A DNA stretch of 64,000 nt, from positions 186,001 to 250,000 of the forward strand of contig NC_079203.1 in NCBI RefSeq assembly GCF_026745355.1, given 5' to 3'. The notes beneath the pieces were generated by a model, which worked only from the letters and a program-made list of their open reading frames with translations, was not told where the DNA came from and did not search any database. Positions 14,379 through 23,639 of this stretch are shown one piece after another. The DNA comes from Beta vulgaris subsp. vulgaris (Eukaryota; Streptophyta; Magnoliopsida; Caryophyllales; Amaranthaceae). Position 1 is the stretch's first letter. Every line of letters begins with the position of its first letter. The position numbers and the translations under genes were made by a program.

Positions 14379-17300
14379 CTACTGTTGCTGTTCTTGAACT
14401 TTAAGGGGAACCATTTCACTTTCTTGTTCTTTCCCTCTGACTTTTGAACTCCGAAGCGGCAGGTCTAATCTTCTAAGTTGTTCAGGCCAAAATCTGATCA
14501 TTTTGAAAAGCATATTATATGTTAGACCACAATATCAATAACCAGGACCTGTACCATTAATACGAAACACTCTATATTCAGAAATTGTATTCCAGAAACA
14601 AAGTTCCAGGATGGGGGTGTAAGGTTTAACCATAGTCACAATACAAAATTGCAGCTTGGCTACTTCCAAATCTATATAAAGTGCGATAGTGATTCTACTT
14701 GTACTGAGCTAGTACCCTCACCCAACAAGTAGACCAAAGTGCCATTGATATATGTATGCTTGGAAATTCCTCAGAGTGGCTTGCTGGAAATCCAATTATC
14801 AAACAATTGTGCATACTCCATGTCTAATCTAGTTTGGTGTGCAGTGAAGCATGCAAGTAAACCAATCAACATGGCACTAGATGCTCCAAATGGTAGATAA
14901 AGACAACCATGTTGATCAACATCTGAACTTGTTAGCTGAAACTCATCAAATACTGTTATCAAACTGTATCCATGAGAATCTTTCTTGCAGCAGTAATGTG
15001 CATACCCCAATAATGAGATAGAGGAATACTTATAAGGTTGTTAGTGTAGCTAAAGTATACTACAAGACCACAAGCATCTGCATTCAATGTTATAAAATTG
15101 TCTCAAGACAAAACATAATTTTTGCAGTTTTCCTCAACTTACAGATCCAATCTCTCACAGATAGCCCGCCTCACAGAAGCGTTAAGTCCATATGCTATTG
15201 AGTTGAAAAGACCCTGGGAAACAATTAAACAGTAGAAACTATCAATAAAACGCAACATAGTAGAGCATAAACAAAAAAAAAGAGAATATATATACCCCTG
15301 CATGAGAAACTAATTGCAAATTAGTCCCAACCCCTCGTAATAAAGAACATAACATGATTTACAAAAAGTCCCCTTAATTGGGCCATTTCTCTTCCAATCC
15401 CTAATTCAAGTGGTGGGATAACGGGAAATAAGATCAGAGATTATATTAGGAAACATGACTTTTATTAGACATCCTAAAATAGTACATGTGACTACAAGAA
15501 GGGAGGACTATGATTGTAAGCTTGATGCATAATTTTCTTTCTCGCAAATGGTAAATTTATAAAAAGATCTCGAAATTACCATTAGTGCAGCAGTCCCAAC
15601 ATCCAAAAAAGAAAGCCAAAAGATTTTATGGCCTGGTTCAATCAGATCATGAATCCGATTAATCGTGGCAAAAGCCCATGAGCCAATAAGAATCAGAGGA
15701 TAATAACCCCATCGATTCAATGCCTGAGAACAAAGAAAGTAGAAAATTCAGCCTGGGTTAACAATAGCTTAAACCATCAAAGTTCCACAAATAATCAGTC
15801 AATGGTCACTGATAACTGGTAATCATTTTCATGTTACCATCTAGATTTTTCAAATGACATGGACCTACTGCTTCCATAACAGAATATCACGCAAGAAGTA
15901 GCGTAAGCTAGTAGATAAACCTCATCAATAGTCATTGACGCATATTTCTGACAATAACATATGAGGCATGAAGGAAAACATGAAATCCAAGGAATAAGAC
16001 AGGTTGGGCAACAAAAAAGGACTCTGCCAAATAATGTAAAAAGAGAAGAGGATTGAAAGTATAAGTAGAGACATAAAGCAGATTTGGTGAGTGGTAGTAG
16101 ACGGCAACATGTATAATACGATACTCCAGAGATTAAGGCAATTGCAAAAGCAAATACAGCAAGCCATTCATCCAATAGTTTATCAATGGAGGGAAAAGGA
16201 AAACATATCTGTCATATAAACAATAAACCCCATCCAAGAAAAGAAAAAACAAAAACTGCTAACCCTCATGTCTGGTCTAGCATCAGATTGTTGTGCCCGA
16301 TCCGACATGCCAGCTGCCATCTGAAATTTGCAGGGCAAGCATATCAATGTTGAGCCTCAGAAAATGCATATGACATAAGAAGATGAACGATCAGTATGCA
16401 TGACTTGATCAGTCCCTGCTACAAATGCTAATGATAAAAAGAGCAAATTATAGAGCATGAGTGAGTACATACACGAGTTGCGTTTTTCAGCATGCGGATG
16501 ACTTGAAGATATGTAAAACCATTGTAAAGAATTGCACCCCAAAGTGGAGCATAAAATGTTACAAAGTGAACAAGCTGCAGAAAAGGGCATTCGAATGAAT
16601 ATGAGACACAAGCACAAAAGAGATTATCTACTTGAGTTAACAGTAGGCTATATTTGCATTCTACATTGAATCACCTAAGATGATAAAAATGTGGTACATC
16701 CTTACTAAGGAGTAAAGAGGATGAAAAAGGGAAAGAATAGTAGGAGCTTCAGGAACTTATACCTACCAGTCCACATTACAACTATGCTTATGTACTGTTG
16801 TCATTCCCCTTCCATTAGTGAGAAGCACAGTATAAGGAGCAAGAAGAGCAATAGTTAAGTTAGATGATAGATGTATGATGGGATGACTAGAGTCGGGTAA
16901 TTGTGCACTTGCCTTACCAGAACGACCTGTTTGAGCCCAACACCATGCTCGTATATGAGCGTGATGATTACCGATGGAGCGCATGATAGTCATGACAAGG
17001 GAAGTTCCTGAAATGAATATAAATCTATGAATGATGAGAATATAATGCTATAGAAAGGGAAGAAAAAGAAATAAGCATATATAGTAATAGTATACCCCAG
17101 ACATAGAGGTGGAAAACAGGCTCTAAATCTTCAACATCAGCCTTATGTTGGACAACAGTTCGATGAAGAGTAAAAGCAATAGTGGTTGTCCATAAAAAGG
17201 ATGCAACACAGAAGAAATGAGTGCTATAACCCTGAGCATAGCAAAAGAACCCTGTAGATGGATCTCTACATATATAGTACATCAAAGGAAACCGCTTAGT

Positions 17301-17812
17301 TAATACTTGTACACTCTTACTTATCTAATCTACTTACTTTGATGTACATGCTCATAAAGTAGGTATTGAAATTCGAATGAACAAATCAAATAAAGAAAAA
17401 GTGATGGACATGACATACCCTATGATATTGAAAAAGCTGCAAAGCAAGTCCTGCAATTGCAATTGCAATTGTTGTTTAATTGTTAGATATGAAAGATGAT
17501 TCCTAGTCCTAAAAGTAGAAATAAAAAGCTACACTACAACTACAACTACAACTACAACTACAACTACAACTACAAGAATTGTTGGTTGTATTATATTGTA
17601 TCGTATTGTATTGTATTACTTACGGAAAGAGCGAGATAGAAGACGAGCTTGAAGGAGAATTTGCGAAGGTCCTTAAAAAGAAGATAACAAAGGACAATGA
17701 AGCCTGATCCCAACAAAGATAGACTTGACGCTACCGTGTTCACCGTCGCCAGTATTTGCCGATCGCTTCCCGACAAACTACCCACACCTGCACCTGCCCC
17801 TGCACCTGCCAT
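14379..17812 (-). CDS. GCR1: GCR1, seven-transmembrane G-protein-coupled-receptor-like protein
   Basis: Nine exons: 17812-17624, 17450-17419, 17265-17096, 17007-16913, 16574-16473, 16320-16264, 15723-15580, 15213-15143 and 14493-14379. They total 975 nt and encode 324 aa, near the 326 aa of Arabidopsis GCR1. Recognisable stretches run throughout: GSGFIVLCYLLFKDLRKFSF (TM1 and loop 1), GFFCYAQGYSTHFFCVASFL (TM3), FHLYVWG, WCWAQTG (extracellular loop 2), VTFYAPLWGAILYNGFTY (TM5), NRWGYYPLILIGSWAF (TM6), GHKIFWLSFLDVGTAALM (TM7), and a short tail with EMVPLK ending in Q-rich residues. The two Cys contexts are placed as for the usual TM3-loop 2 disulfide. In Arabidopsis GCR1 is a plasma-membrane protein reported to bind GPA1 and to affect ABA and seed responses; its status as a true GPCR is disputed. 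The fourth intron has a GC donor. Head to head with tRNA-Ser and GPA1. Confidence 0.96.
16575..16912 (-). other. GC-AG intron in GCR1
   Basis: Exon 4 must end at AAG (16913), because GRSGK joins directly to LVHFVTFYAPLW of exon 5. The donor there reads AAG|GCAAGT, the textbook GC-donor context, and the acceptor is CTGCAG. The only nearby GT (TCTG|GTAAGG) would break the frame with exon 5. Confidence 0.85.
17529..17575. repeat. (ACAACT)n microsatellite in GCR1 intron 1
   Basis: About seven to eight units of CTACAA, directly followed by a TTGTAT-rich stretch. Both lie inside the first intron. Confidence 0.9.
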
Positions 17813-17934
17813 CTTCTCCTCTCTAAGCTTTCCTTTTTCCGTCTCTATTTCTTCTCACCTTTACTAGCACGTAGGAATCAACTATTAGCTGTACAATCAT
17901 TATTATTCTAACTTTTTGATTTTATTTTCATCCT
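17813..17934. promoter_or_regulatory. Short divergent spacer between GCR1 and tRNA-Ser
   Basis: Only 122 bp separate the GCR1 start codon from the 5' end of the oppositely oriented tRNA gene. The GCR1 leader and promoter must overlap this spacer and probably the tRNA gene itself. The spacer has a pyrimidine-rich stretch just upstream of the GCR1 ATG (as read on the plus strand) and no obvious TATA box. Confidence 0.45.
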
Positions 17935-18016
17935 GTCGCTTTGGCCGAGTGGTTAAGGCGTGTGCCTGCTAAGTACATGGGGTTTCCCCGCGAGAGTTCG
18001 AATCTCTCAGGCGACG
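17935..18016 (+). tRNA. tRNA-Ser (anticodon GCU)
   Basis: The 82-nt sequence folds as a class II tRNA. The acceptor stem GTCGCTT pairs with AGGCGAC and the discriminator base is G. The D-arm contains TGGCCGAGTGGTTAAGGC, a plant tRNA-Ser A box. The anticodon loop CTGCTAA gives GCT, reading AGC/AGU serine codons. A long variable arm (ATGGGGTTTCCCC) and a B box, GAGTTCGAATCTC, follow. There is no intron, and downstream T-runs (from 18020) fit a Pol III terminator. The fold is complete and looks functional. Confidence 0.95.
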
Positions 18017-18079
18017 CTATTTTTCTTTTTCTTTTCCTGCTACTTTGTCCTAAAAAATTGTCCTTAGTGCGCATCGAGT

Positions 18080-18825
18080 TAGTAATTAATATTAACTTCA
18101 TATGGTGAATTTTTGTAGCGATATAGTTTAAAGGTAAGAAAAAAGAAGGTTGGAGATCCTTTATACGAGGGGGCTCCAACCTGAAATTTGTTGTTGTAGC
18201 TGTGAGGAGATTGCCCTGGTGATCTAAGGTGTCCTGTATTGAACCGTCGAAGTTGAACTTGTAGAAGTTGGAAGGAAGGGGTTCCCAAGTGACTAGGATG
18301 GATGAATGTGGCGCCTCATTAGGATGATGATGGGTGGATGAGAAAGAGAAAGGTGTACCTGTGGAGAGGCAGGTATTCACTACATTCCTAGCACTCTATT
18401 ATGAGAAAAGGAATTTTGCCTTGTAGAAAATCTTTTGAATATTTAGTGTAGCATTGTGAAAAATGATGCCATTTCTTTCTTTTCAAATACTCCAAGTTAA
18501 AAATACGAACTTGACAATGGCTAGATTATCAGTTCTTAGTTTTGCTAATGTATTAAGGAAGTCGCTTTGGTTAAAAGTATGGGGGATCCAATTTTGTAAC
18601 TCATGCAGATTCCACAGGGGTTGTAAAAGGTTGCAATGTTGGAACAAATGGTGTACCGATTCTTCTTGTACATTGCAAAGGGCGCAATGGTCGAAAAGAG
18701 GGATATTTCTTTTGGCTAAAGTAGCTCTAACGCCTAGGCTATTATGATAGATTTGTCATAAGAAGATCTTTAATTTAGGCAGAATGTAAATTTTTCTAAG
18801 CCACATAAAAGGCCAAGAGTGATCT
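18080..18825 (-). pseudogene. LINE remnant, 3' part (zf-RVT and RNase H-like fragments)
   Basis: Read on the minus strand this decays through zf-RVT-like words (LPKLKIFLW, HCALCNVQEESVHHLFQ) and then an RNase H-like start (SNFYKFNFDGS), the typical C-terminal order of plant L1-type LINEs. Stop codons and frame breaks interrupt it. It continues on the far side of the inserted LTR element at 21373-21655. Not a functional gene. Confidence 0.8.
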
Positions 18826-19015
18826 TGTAATACTCCGTATTTTTTAGAATTAATTCGTATTAATTAAGAAATACCAAGAAAATAATAAAAAGGTATTTTA
18901 ATATTATTTACAGAATAATGAGAATATAATAATAATACGAGTCGGTTGTGTTAATTTCGGATTTATAAAGGTTAAACCGAATTCACTCAATCTAGGGTTA
19001 CCACTTTTAGAAGGG

Positions 19016-19025
19016 TATAAAAAGG
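19016..19025 (+). promoter_or_regulatory. TATA box of the LTR
   Basis: TATAAAAAGG inside the inserted LTR, about 190 bp from its left end, followed by a CT-rich stretch. This gives the element a plus-strand orientation, pointing towards GPA1. Confidence 0.6.
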
Positions 19026-20310
19026 GAAAGTAAGAGGAGAAACTTTGTGAAACCCTAAATTTCCCTTTCTCCTCTTCAGCCGTCATTTCCTTCCCTTTCT
19101 TCTCTCTCCTCTCTCTCGCTGTTCTTCCTTCCTCTCTCACTGTTCCTCCTACCCCTCTCGCTCGTCCCTCAGCTTCTCTCCCTCGCTCTCTTGTTGCCTC
19201 CCCTAAACGCTTCACCGTCGAGGGTGCGTGACGGGTGACGCTGCTGTGGGTGCGGAGTGACGAGCGCGCGAGCGAAGGTGTAGTGCGAGTCGAGGGCTGG
19301 ATCGATTGCTGCGCGTGCGGAGACGAGCGAGCGCACGAGGTTGCGCGAGGAGTGCGGTGCTGGTGCGAGGCTCGCGTGTGCTGCGAGCGACGAGGGTGGA
19401 CGAGGTGCTCAAAGGCCTGGTGCGAGCGAAGGTGTAGTGCGAGCGAAGCTGGTGCGAGGCTCGTGTTGTGCGACGAGCGAAGGGTCGCGAAAGGGTGCGC
19501 GAGCGAGTGCTGTGCGTGCTGCTGTGCGACGTGCGAGCCTTCGTCAGGGTTTGGCCATGTGCCGGAGGTTGGTCGCCGGAGTTAGTTGCCGGCGAGCTTA
19601 ACGGTATAAAATTTTATATATTGAATATATTATATTAAGTTTAATTATAATTTTGTTTTCATAATTATGTTAAATTATAATTAGTTAATTAATAATTCAA
19701 GTTAATGAGTTCATTTTATTATTCTGATTATAATTGTGAATATAACTTTGAACATAATACTGGATTGGACCTAAGAGTTTTGGACATAAGATTTGGACAT
19801 AAAACATGGTTGGACTTATAATTTAACTGGTTTGGTCAAGATAGTGGACTAATGACACTAACTAATATTAGTATGTTCACTAGCTTTGACTCCTAAAAAA
19901 CGTTAAACTCTTTATAATAAGAAAAGTAACGAAAATTCTTAAACAAGGGGTTTATGAATCGTTTACTTCGAATTACTAAACCGTATAGTCTTAGTTACGT
20001 AGTAGTTGTTAATGTTATCAACGACATAGCACTAAAGTTTTATTTAACGGTTTAGGTCCCAATTTCATAAGCGGAACGTTCGATTAAGACAGCGAAAATT
20101 CTCCGTTACAAGGTACGTACGCGTACCAGTTTAATCCCAAGTATTAGTATCATGATTAGGTTGCAATCTATGTTATTGGAACCTAGAAGCATGATAGGGA
20201 AGTTTGATTGATTGAGATTGTCTGGTTAGACATTTGTAATTGAAATTTGATATGTTGCATTGGAATGCGTAATTCTATCGTAGTATAAACAAGAGCATTT
20301 TTTTTATCTA

Positions 20311-20544
20311 TCCATAGTGTAACAAGGTTGTTACAAGAGATATGATTCGAGCATTGTAACTAAGAGGACAGGTAAATGATTCTATGTATCCATAGTGTAA
20401 CAAGGTTGTTACAAAAGATATGATTCGAGCATTGTAACTAAGAGTACAGGTAAATGATTCTATGTATCCATAGTGTAACAAGAGTGTTACAAGAGATACG
20501 ATTTGAGCATTGTAACTAAGAAAAAAGGTAAATGACTATATGTG
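20311..20544. repeat. Three 78-bp tandem repeats inside the LTR
   Basis: Units start at 20311, 20389 and 20467 with TCCATAGTGTAACAAG and share GAGCATTGTAACTAAGA. Copies 1 and 2 are nearly identical and copy 3 has diverged. Such subrepeats are common in LTR U3/U5 regions. Confidence 0.9.
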
Positions 20545-21372
20545 GTTATGAAATGAATGGTTAATATTAAAATGAATTATGGCAATATCTTGTAGCTGGA
20601 CTCCCTACAAGTGATGAACAATGGGGGGAGTGTGGGACTTGTCCTACGCTCCTACGCAGGCCTACTGTGACGACAGTAGTGTCCTTATATTTTTGACACT
20701 CAAGTAGGCGGAAGGTTCCGTTCGATCTTGGGGGTATGCATACTAAGGTGATGGGTGTGAGACGGAACAAAACCGTATTTGCATTTCATCTAACAGACCT
20801 AGTGTCTGTTAAGGATTCAGTAGCCCGTATGATTCTAGTAAGATGACGGTGCCCGTTCGATGCCAATTAAAGATTAAAGATATAAAGGTTAAAGGATGTA
20901 ACATAGTGTAGCATCATGCTTAAGATTGTTCATGTGTGCATCATTTATGCTTATATGTATTCAATGGTTCATTACGTACTCAGCATAGCTGATTGTGTGT
21001 TATTATGTGTTTGATGAACTGCGATGAACCATTGATGCTACAATGGGGAGCAGACTAGGTGTGCTGGTGCTGCTGCATAATCTCGAGCATACGGGGATTA
21101 GGCTTTGGTATTTACATTAAAGCATTTTGAAATAAGTATTATTGGTTTTTCTAAGACTTATATATGGTTTGTGGTTTGAATGAAAGGGGTCATTGATGAT
21201 TCCCGAGTTGTATTTATATTTTAATTCCGCTGCATTTTAGTTTTCAAGTTAATGTTTTAAGTTATCGTTAACTCTTATTATGCCTTGCGTTCCATCGCGG
21301 CGGTAACGCCCCCGAGGTCGATGCGACGCAGCAGTGGTAGGCGCGTGTGGATTTTGGGGGTGTTACAGATCT

Positions 21373-21655
21373 TGTGGGGGTAAATTATGAGCGAGCCAAT
21401 TTGCAGATTTGACTGCGAAATTTCCTGAGAAGCTAGGTCACAAAATGGGTACATCCGAATTTGGTTTTACAGAAACGAGAATGTCTCTGATTGTTGGAAT
21501 AATATAGTCTAGTAGTAGATTTTTAAGTTTTATAATGTCCTAAGTTATGTTGGGTAGAATGAAATCTTGCAAGCGAAGGTTTGGGTCAATTTGAGATGAC
21601 GAGATACTAAGTTTCTTTAGGAAATTGTCTGGGAAGCCCCAATTATGAAGTCAAA
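21373..21655 (-). pseudogene. LINE remnant, upstream part
   Basis: The minus strand reads LHNWGFPDNFLKKLS and later SGNFAVKSANW, the linker before zf-RVT in plant LINE and RNase-H-type proteins. It connects in sense to the fragment ending at 18825 once the LTR insertion is removed. The 5' end is truncated near 21655. Confidence 0.7.
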
Positions 21656-21869
21656 AGAGAATTTAAGTTCCATCTCCAATTTTCCATCTAATCCCTTAAA
21701 GTATACTTATGTACAATATAGTAGATCTTATCAACGGAAAACATATATTGATATTATACGCAATATAATGGAGGATTTGATTTTAATATATTGTTTTAAC
21801 ATATAGAAGATGCATATTGTGTAGTATATATCGTGATACGTGCTTTAACATATAGAAAAATGTAATTGT

Positions 21870-22152
21870 TGCATGATAAAGTAAGTGTTTAAATGATATA
21901 TTAAGTTTCTCCATGATATATTGAGTGTTTGAATGACTGTATTATTCAAAAATGATGTAAATTTGCATGATAGAGTATGTCACTAAATAATATAGTGAGT
22001 TTCTTTATGATATAGTGGGTTTCTGAATTATATAATGAATGGTTTAAAAATGTAGTTTCTGCATGATATAGTATGTTTTTGAATGATATAATGAGTTTCT
22101 ATATGATATAGTGGGTTTCTGTGTGATATAATGAATTTGAATGATATAGTGG
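21870..22152. repeat. Degenerate ~20-bp tandem array upstream of GPA1
   Basis: A word close to ATGATATAGTGAGTTTCTAT recurs about a dozen times with substitutions and small gaps. AT-rich, no coding sense. Confidence 0.75.
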
Positions 22153-23639
22153 ATTGTTTAGAAATAATACTAGTGCACAGTAATGTTAACGTGAAACTGG
22201 TCTACATAAGTTAGATTGGTGTAAATATCTTAGATTCGACTTTTACATGGAAAGTGTATTATGAAATTACTATTTCAGGTAGATATTGAATCACAAGCCG
22301 CCATAAAAATAATCATACAACCTTTGTTTTCGGATGTAAAAAACAATACTTCTATATAGCTAGTGTGTAGCCTGAGCGATTAAATTTTGTCGAATTATAA
22401 CATTTTTGAAACAATTCTAGATTGATTTGTGCCATAAAGTTTTCGAAGTTTATTGGTATCAAATGTTTTATGATCAATGCATAGTGAATATTTATGTAAC
22501 ACGGAAAAAAGTTTGTACATGATGAATATTTAATTGTTTCAAGTTATATATATTTACGTGGAGTAAAAGCATATTTAATATTGGCTATTACTATGCTTTA
22601 AGGCCAAAACAAATTCTAAGTAATGCAGATGATCTTATAATATAAGGTGACTTAAAATGGTAGCACTTTATCATTTAAGTCACCTAAAATACTTTCTCAA
22701 ACAAAACTTTAATTCCTCCCAAAATAAAGTGGGTAAATTAAAATAAAACAGAGAAAGTAATAAATAAATAGTGTAAATAAAAATGCATTAACCAACTACT
22801 CTATCACCTATCCCCTCTAGTCAAAAAAAAAAAAATATCATCTATCCCCTAAAAAAAAAAAAAAAAAAAACTACTCTACAGTCTAATACTAGATTTTCTC
22901 AGTCAAAAACTCCATACATTTTTCGCCAATTCGAATCTGAAATTTCGTGTTTTCTCTCTCATCTTCCTCGTGCTCGAATTGCAGAAGCTCGTTGCAGGTT
23001 CTTCTTTCGTTCCTTAGATTAACCTACTTGTTCAGACGATTTTTGTTATTGTTGCGAATTTTGGTGTCAAATTGCGATTTTTAGATCTACTTCATGTGAT
23101 TATTCATACCATTGTTTGTTTTTATGCGGTTGTTATTGTTTGTTTCATGAATTCAACCTATTTTTTCTTTATCTCAGATACTTGGTTATTTCATGTTTTT
23201 ATGATTCGAATTTGTGGGTATAACTTGTTAATTCATGTTTGTTTGTTTCATGGCTATGTTACTCAGACACACGGATTGAGTGTCTACTCTGATACAAGTG
23301 TCCAAGTGTCCGACTTGGCTATTTTGTAGAAAAAAGTCAAGTTTTTAGTTTAAAAATGAAGTATCCAAGTAGTGTGTCATGTCGGACCGGACACTGACAC
23401 GACACTTTTTTTGAGGTAAATGAAGGTGTCGGAGTAACACTGTTTCATGGAACTAAATGATGATAAAATTTATGATACAATTTGTAGATGGGCATATTTT
23501 CATGCCATTGTTCACTTGTTGATTATTTCATCAGATTAAATTTTCAAGTGTTTGTCATCCCTGGCCCTGGCCGCCCCTCTTGCCCTTGCTCAGGGACGGG
23601 CCTGCATACATAACGCTATAACAGGAGACAACAATCAGC
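22153..23639 (+). promoter_or_regulatory. GPA1 promoter, leader exon and leader intron
   Basis: An AT-rich promoter with A-runs at 22826 and 22852-22870 precedes a CT-rich leader at about 22920-23000. A likely donor, GTTGCAG|gttctt, lies near 23000 and a likely acceptor, TTGCTCAG, at 23593, giving a roughly 590-bp leader intron before the ATG at 23640. A MITE sits within this intron. UTR limits are inferred from splice consensus only. Confidence 0.5.
23254..23441. mobile_element. Mutator-like MITE in the GPA1 leader intron
   Basis: A 188-bp segment with inverted ends (CTATGTTACTCAGACAC against CAGTGTTACTCCGACAC after reversal) is flanked by the direct repeat GTTTCATGG at 23245-23253 and 23442-23450. 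The 9-bp duplication suggests a Mutator-type element; if the true duplication is 8 bp, a hAT origin is possible. Confidence 0.8.

Larger units (their letters stand above)
18821..21372. mobile_element. Solo-LTR-like insertion (2.54 kb) with 5-bp target duplication
   Basis: The element itself is 18826-21367. It starts TGTAATACTCC and ends GGGGGTGTTACA, an LTR-style TG...CA pair with imperfect inverted ends. GATCT occurs immediately outside both ends (18821-18825 and 21368-21372). It splits the LINE remnant so that the protein reading resumes across it, which confirms an insertion. A TATA box (TATAAAAAGG) at 19016-19025 is followed by a pyrimidine-rich leader and then an unusually GC-rich block at 19205-19600, consistent with U3, R and U5 parts of a long LTR. 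I see no gag or pol, so a solo LTR is likeliest; a non-autonomous element is the alternative. Confidence 0.85.

Noticed and set aside
14771..15010. Open frame on the minus strand between GCR1 exons 8 and 9
   Set aside because: GCR1 exons 8 and 9 join in phase across it to give the expected C-terminus, so it is intronic.
15834..16175. Hydrophobic minus-strand frame that looks like a membrane protein
   Set aside because: It lies in the intron between GCR1 exons 6 and 7; no homology to GCR1 segments and both flanking exons join in frame without it.
19235..19601. Arg/Cys-rich open frames in the GC-rich block
   Set aside because: They lie inside the LTR insertion, arise from GCGAGC-type repeats and exist in several overlapping frames on both strands; no protein family character.
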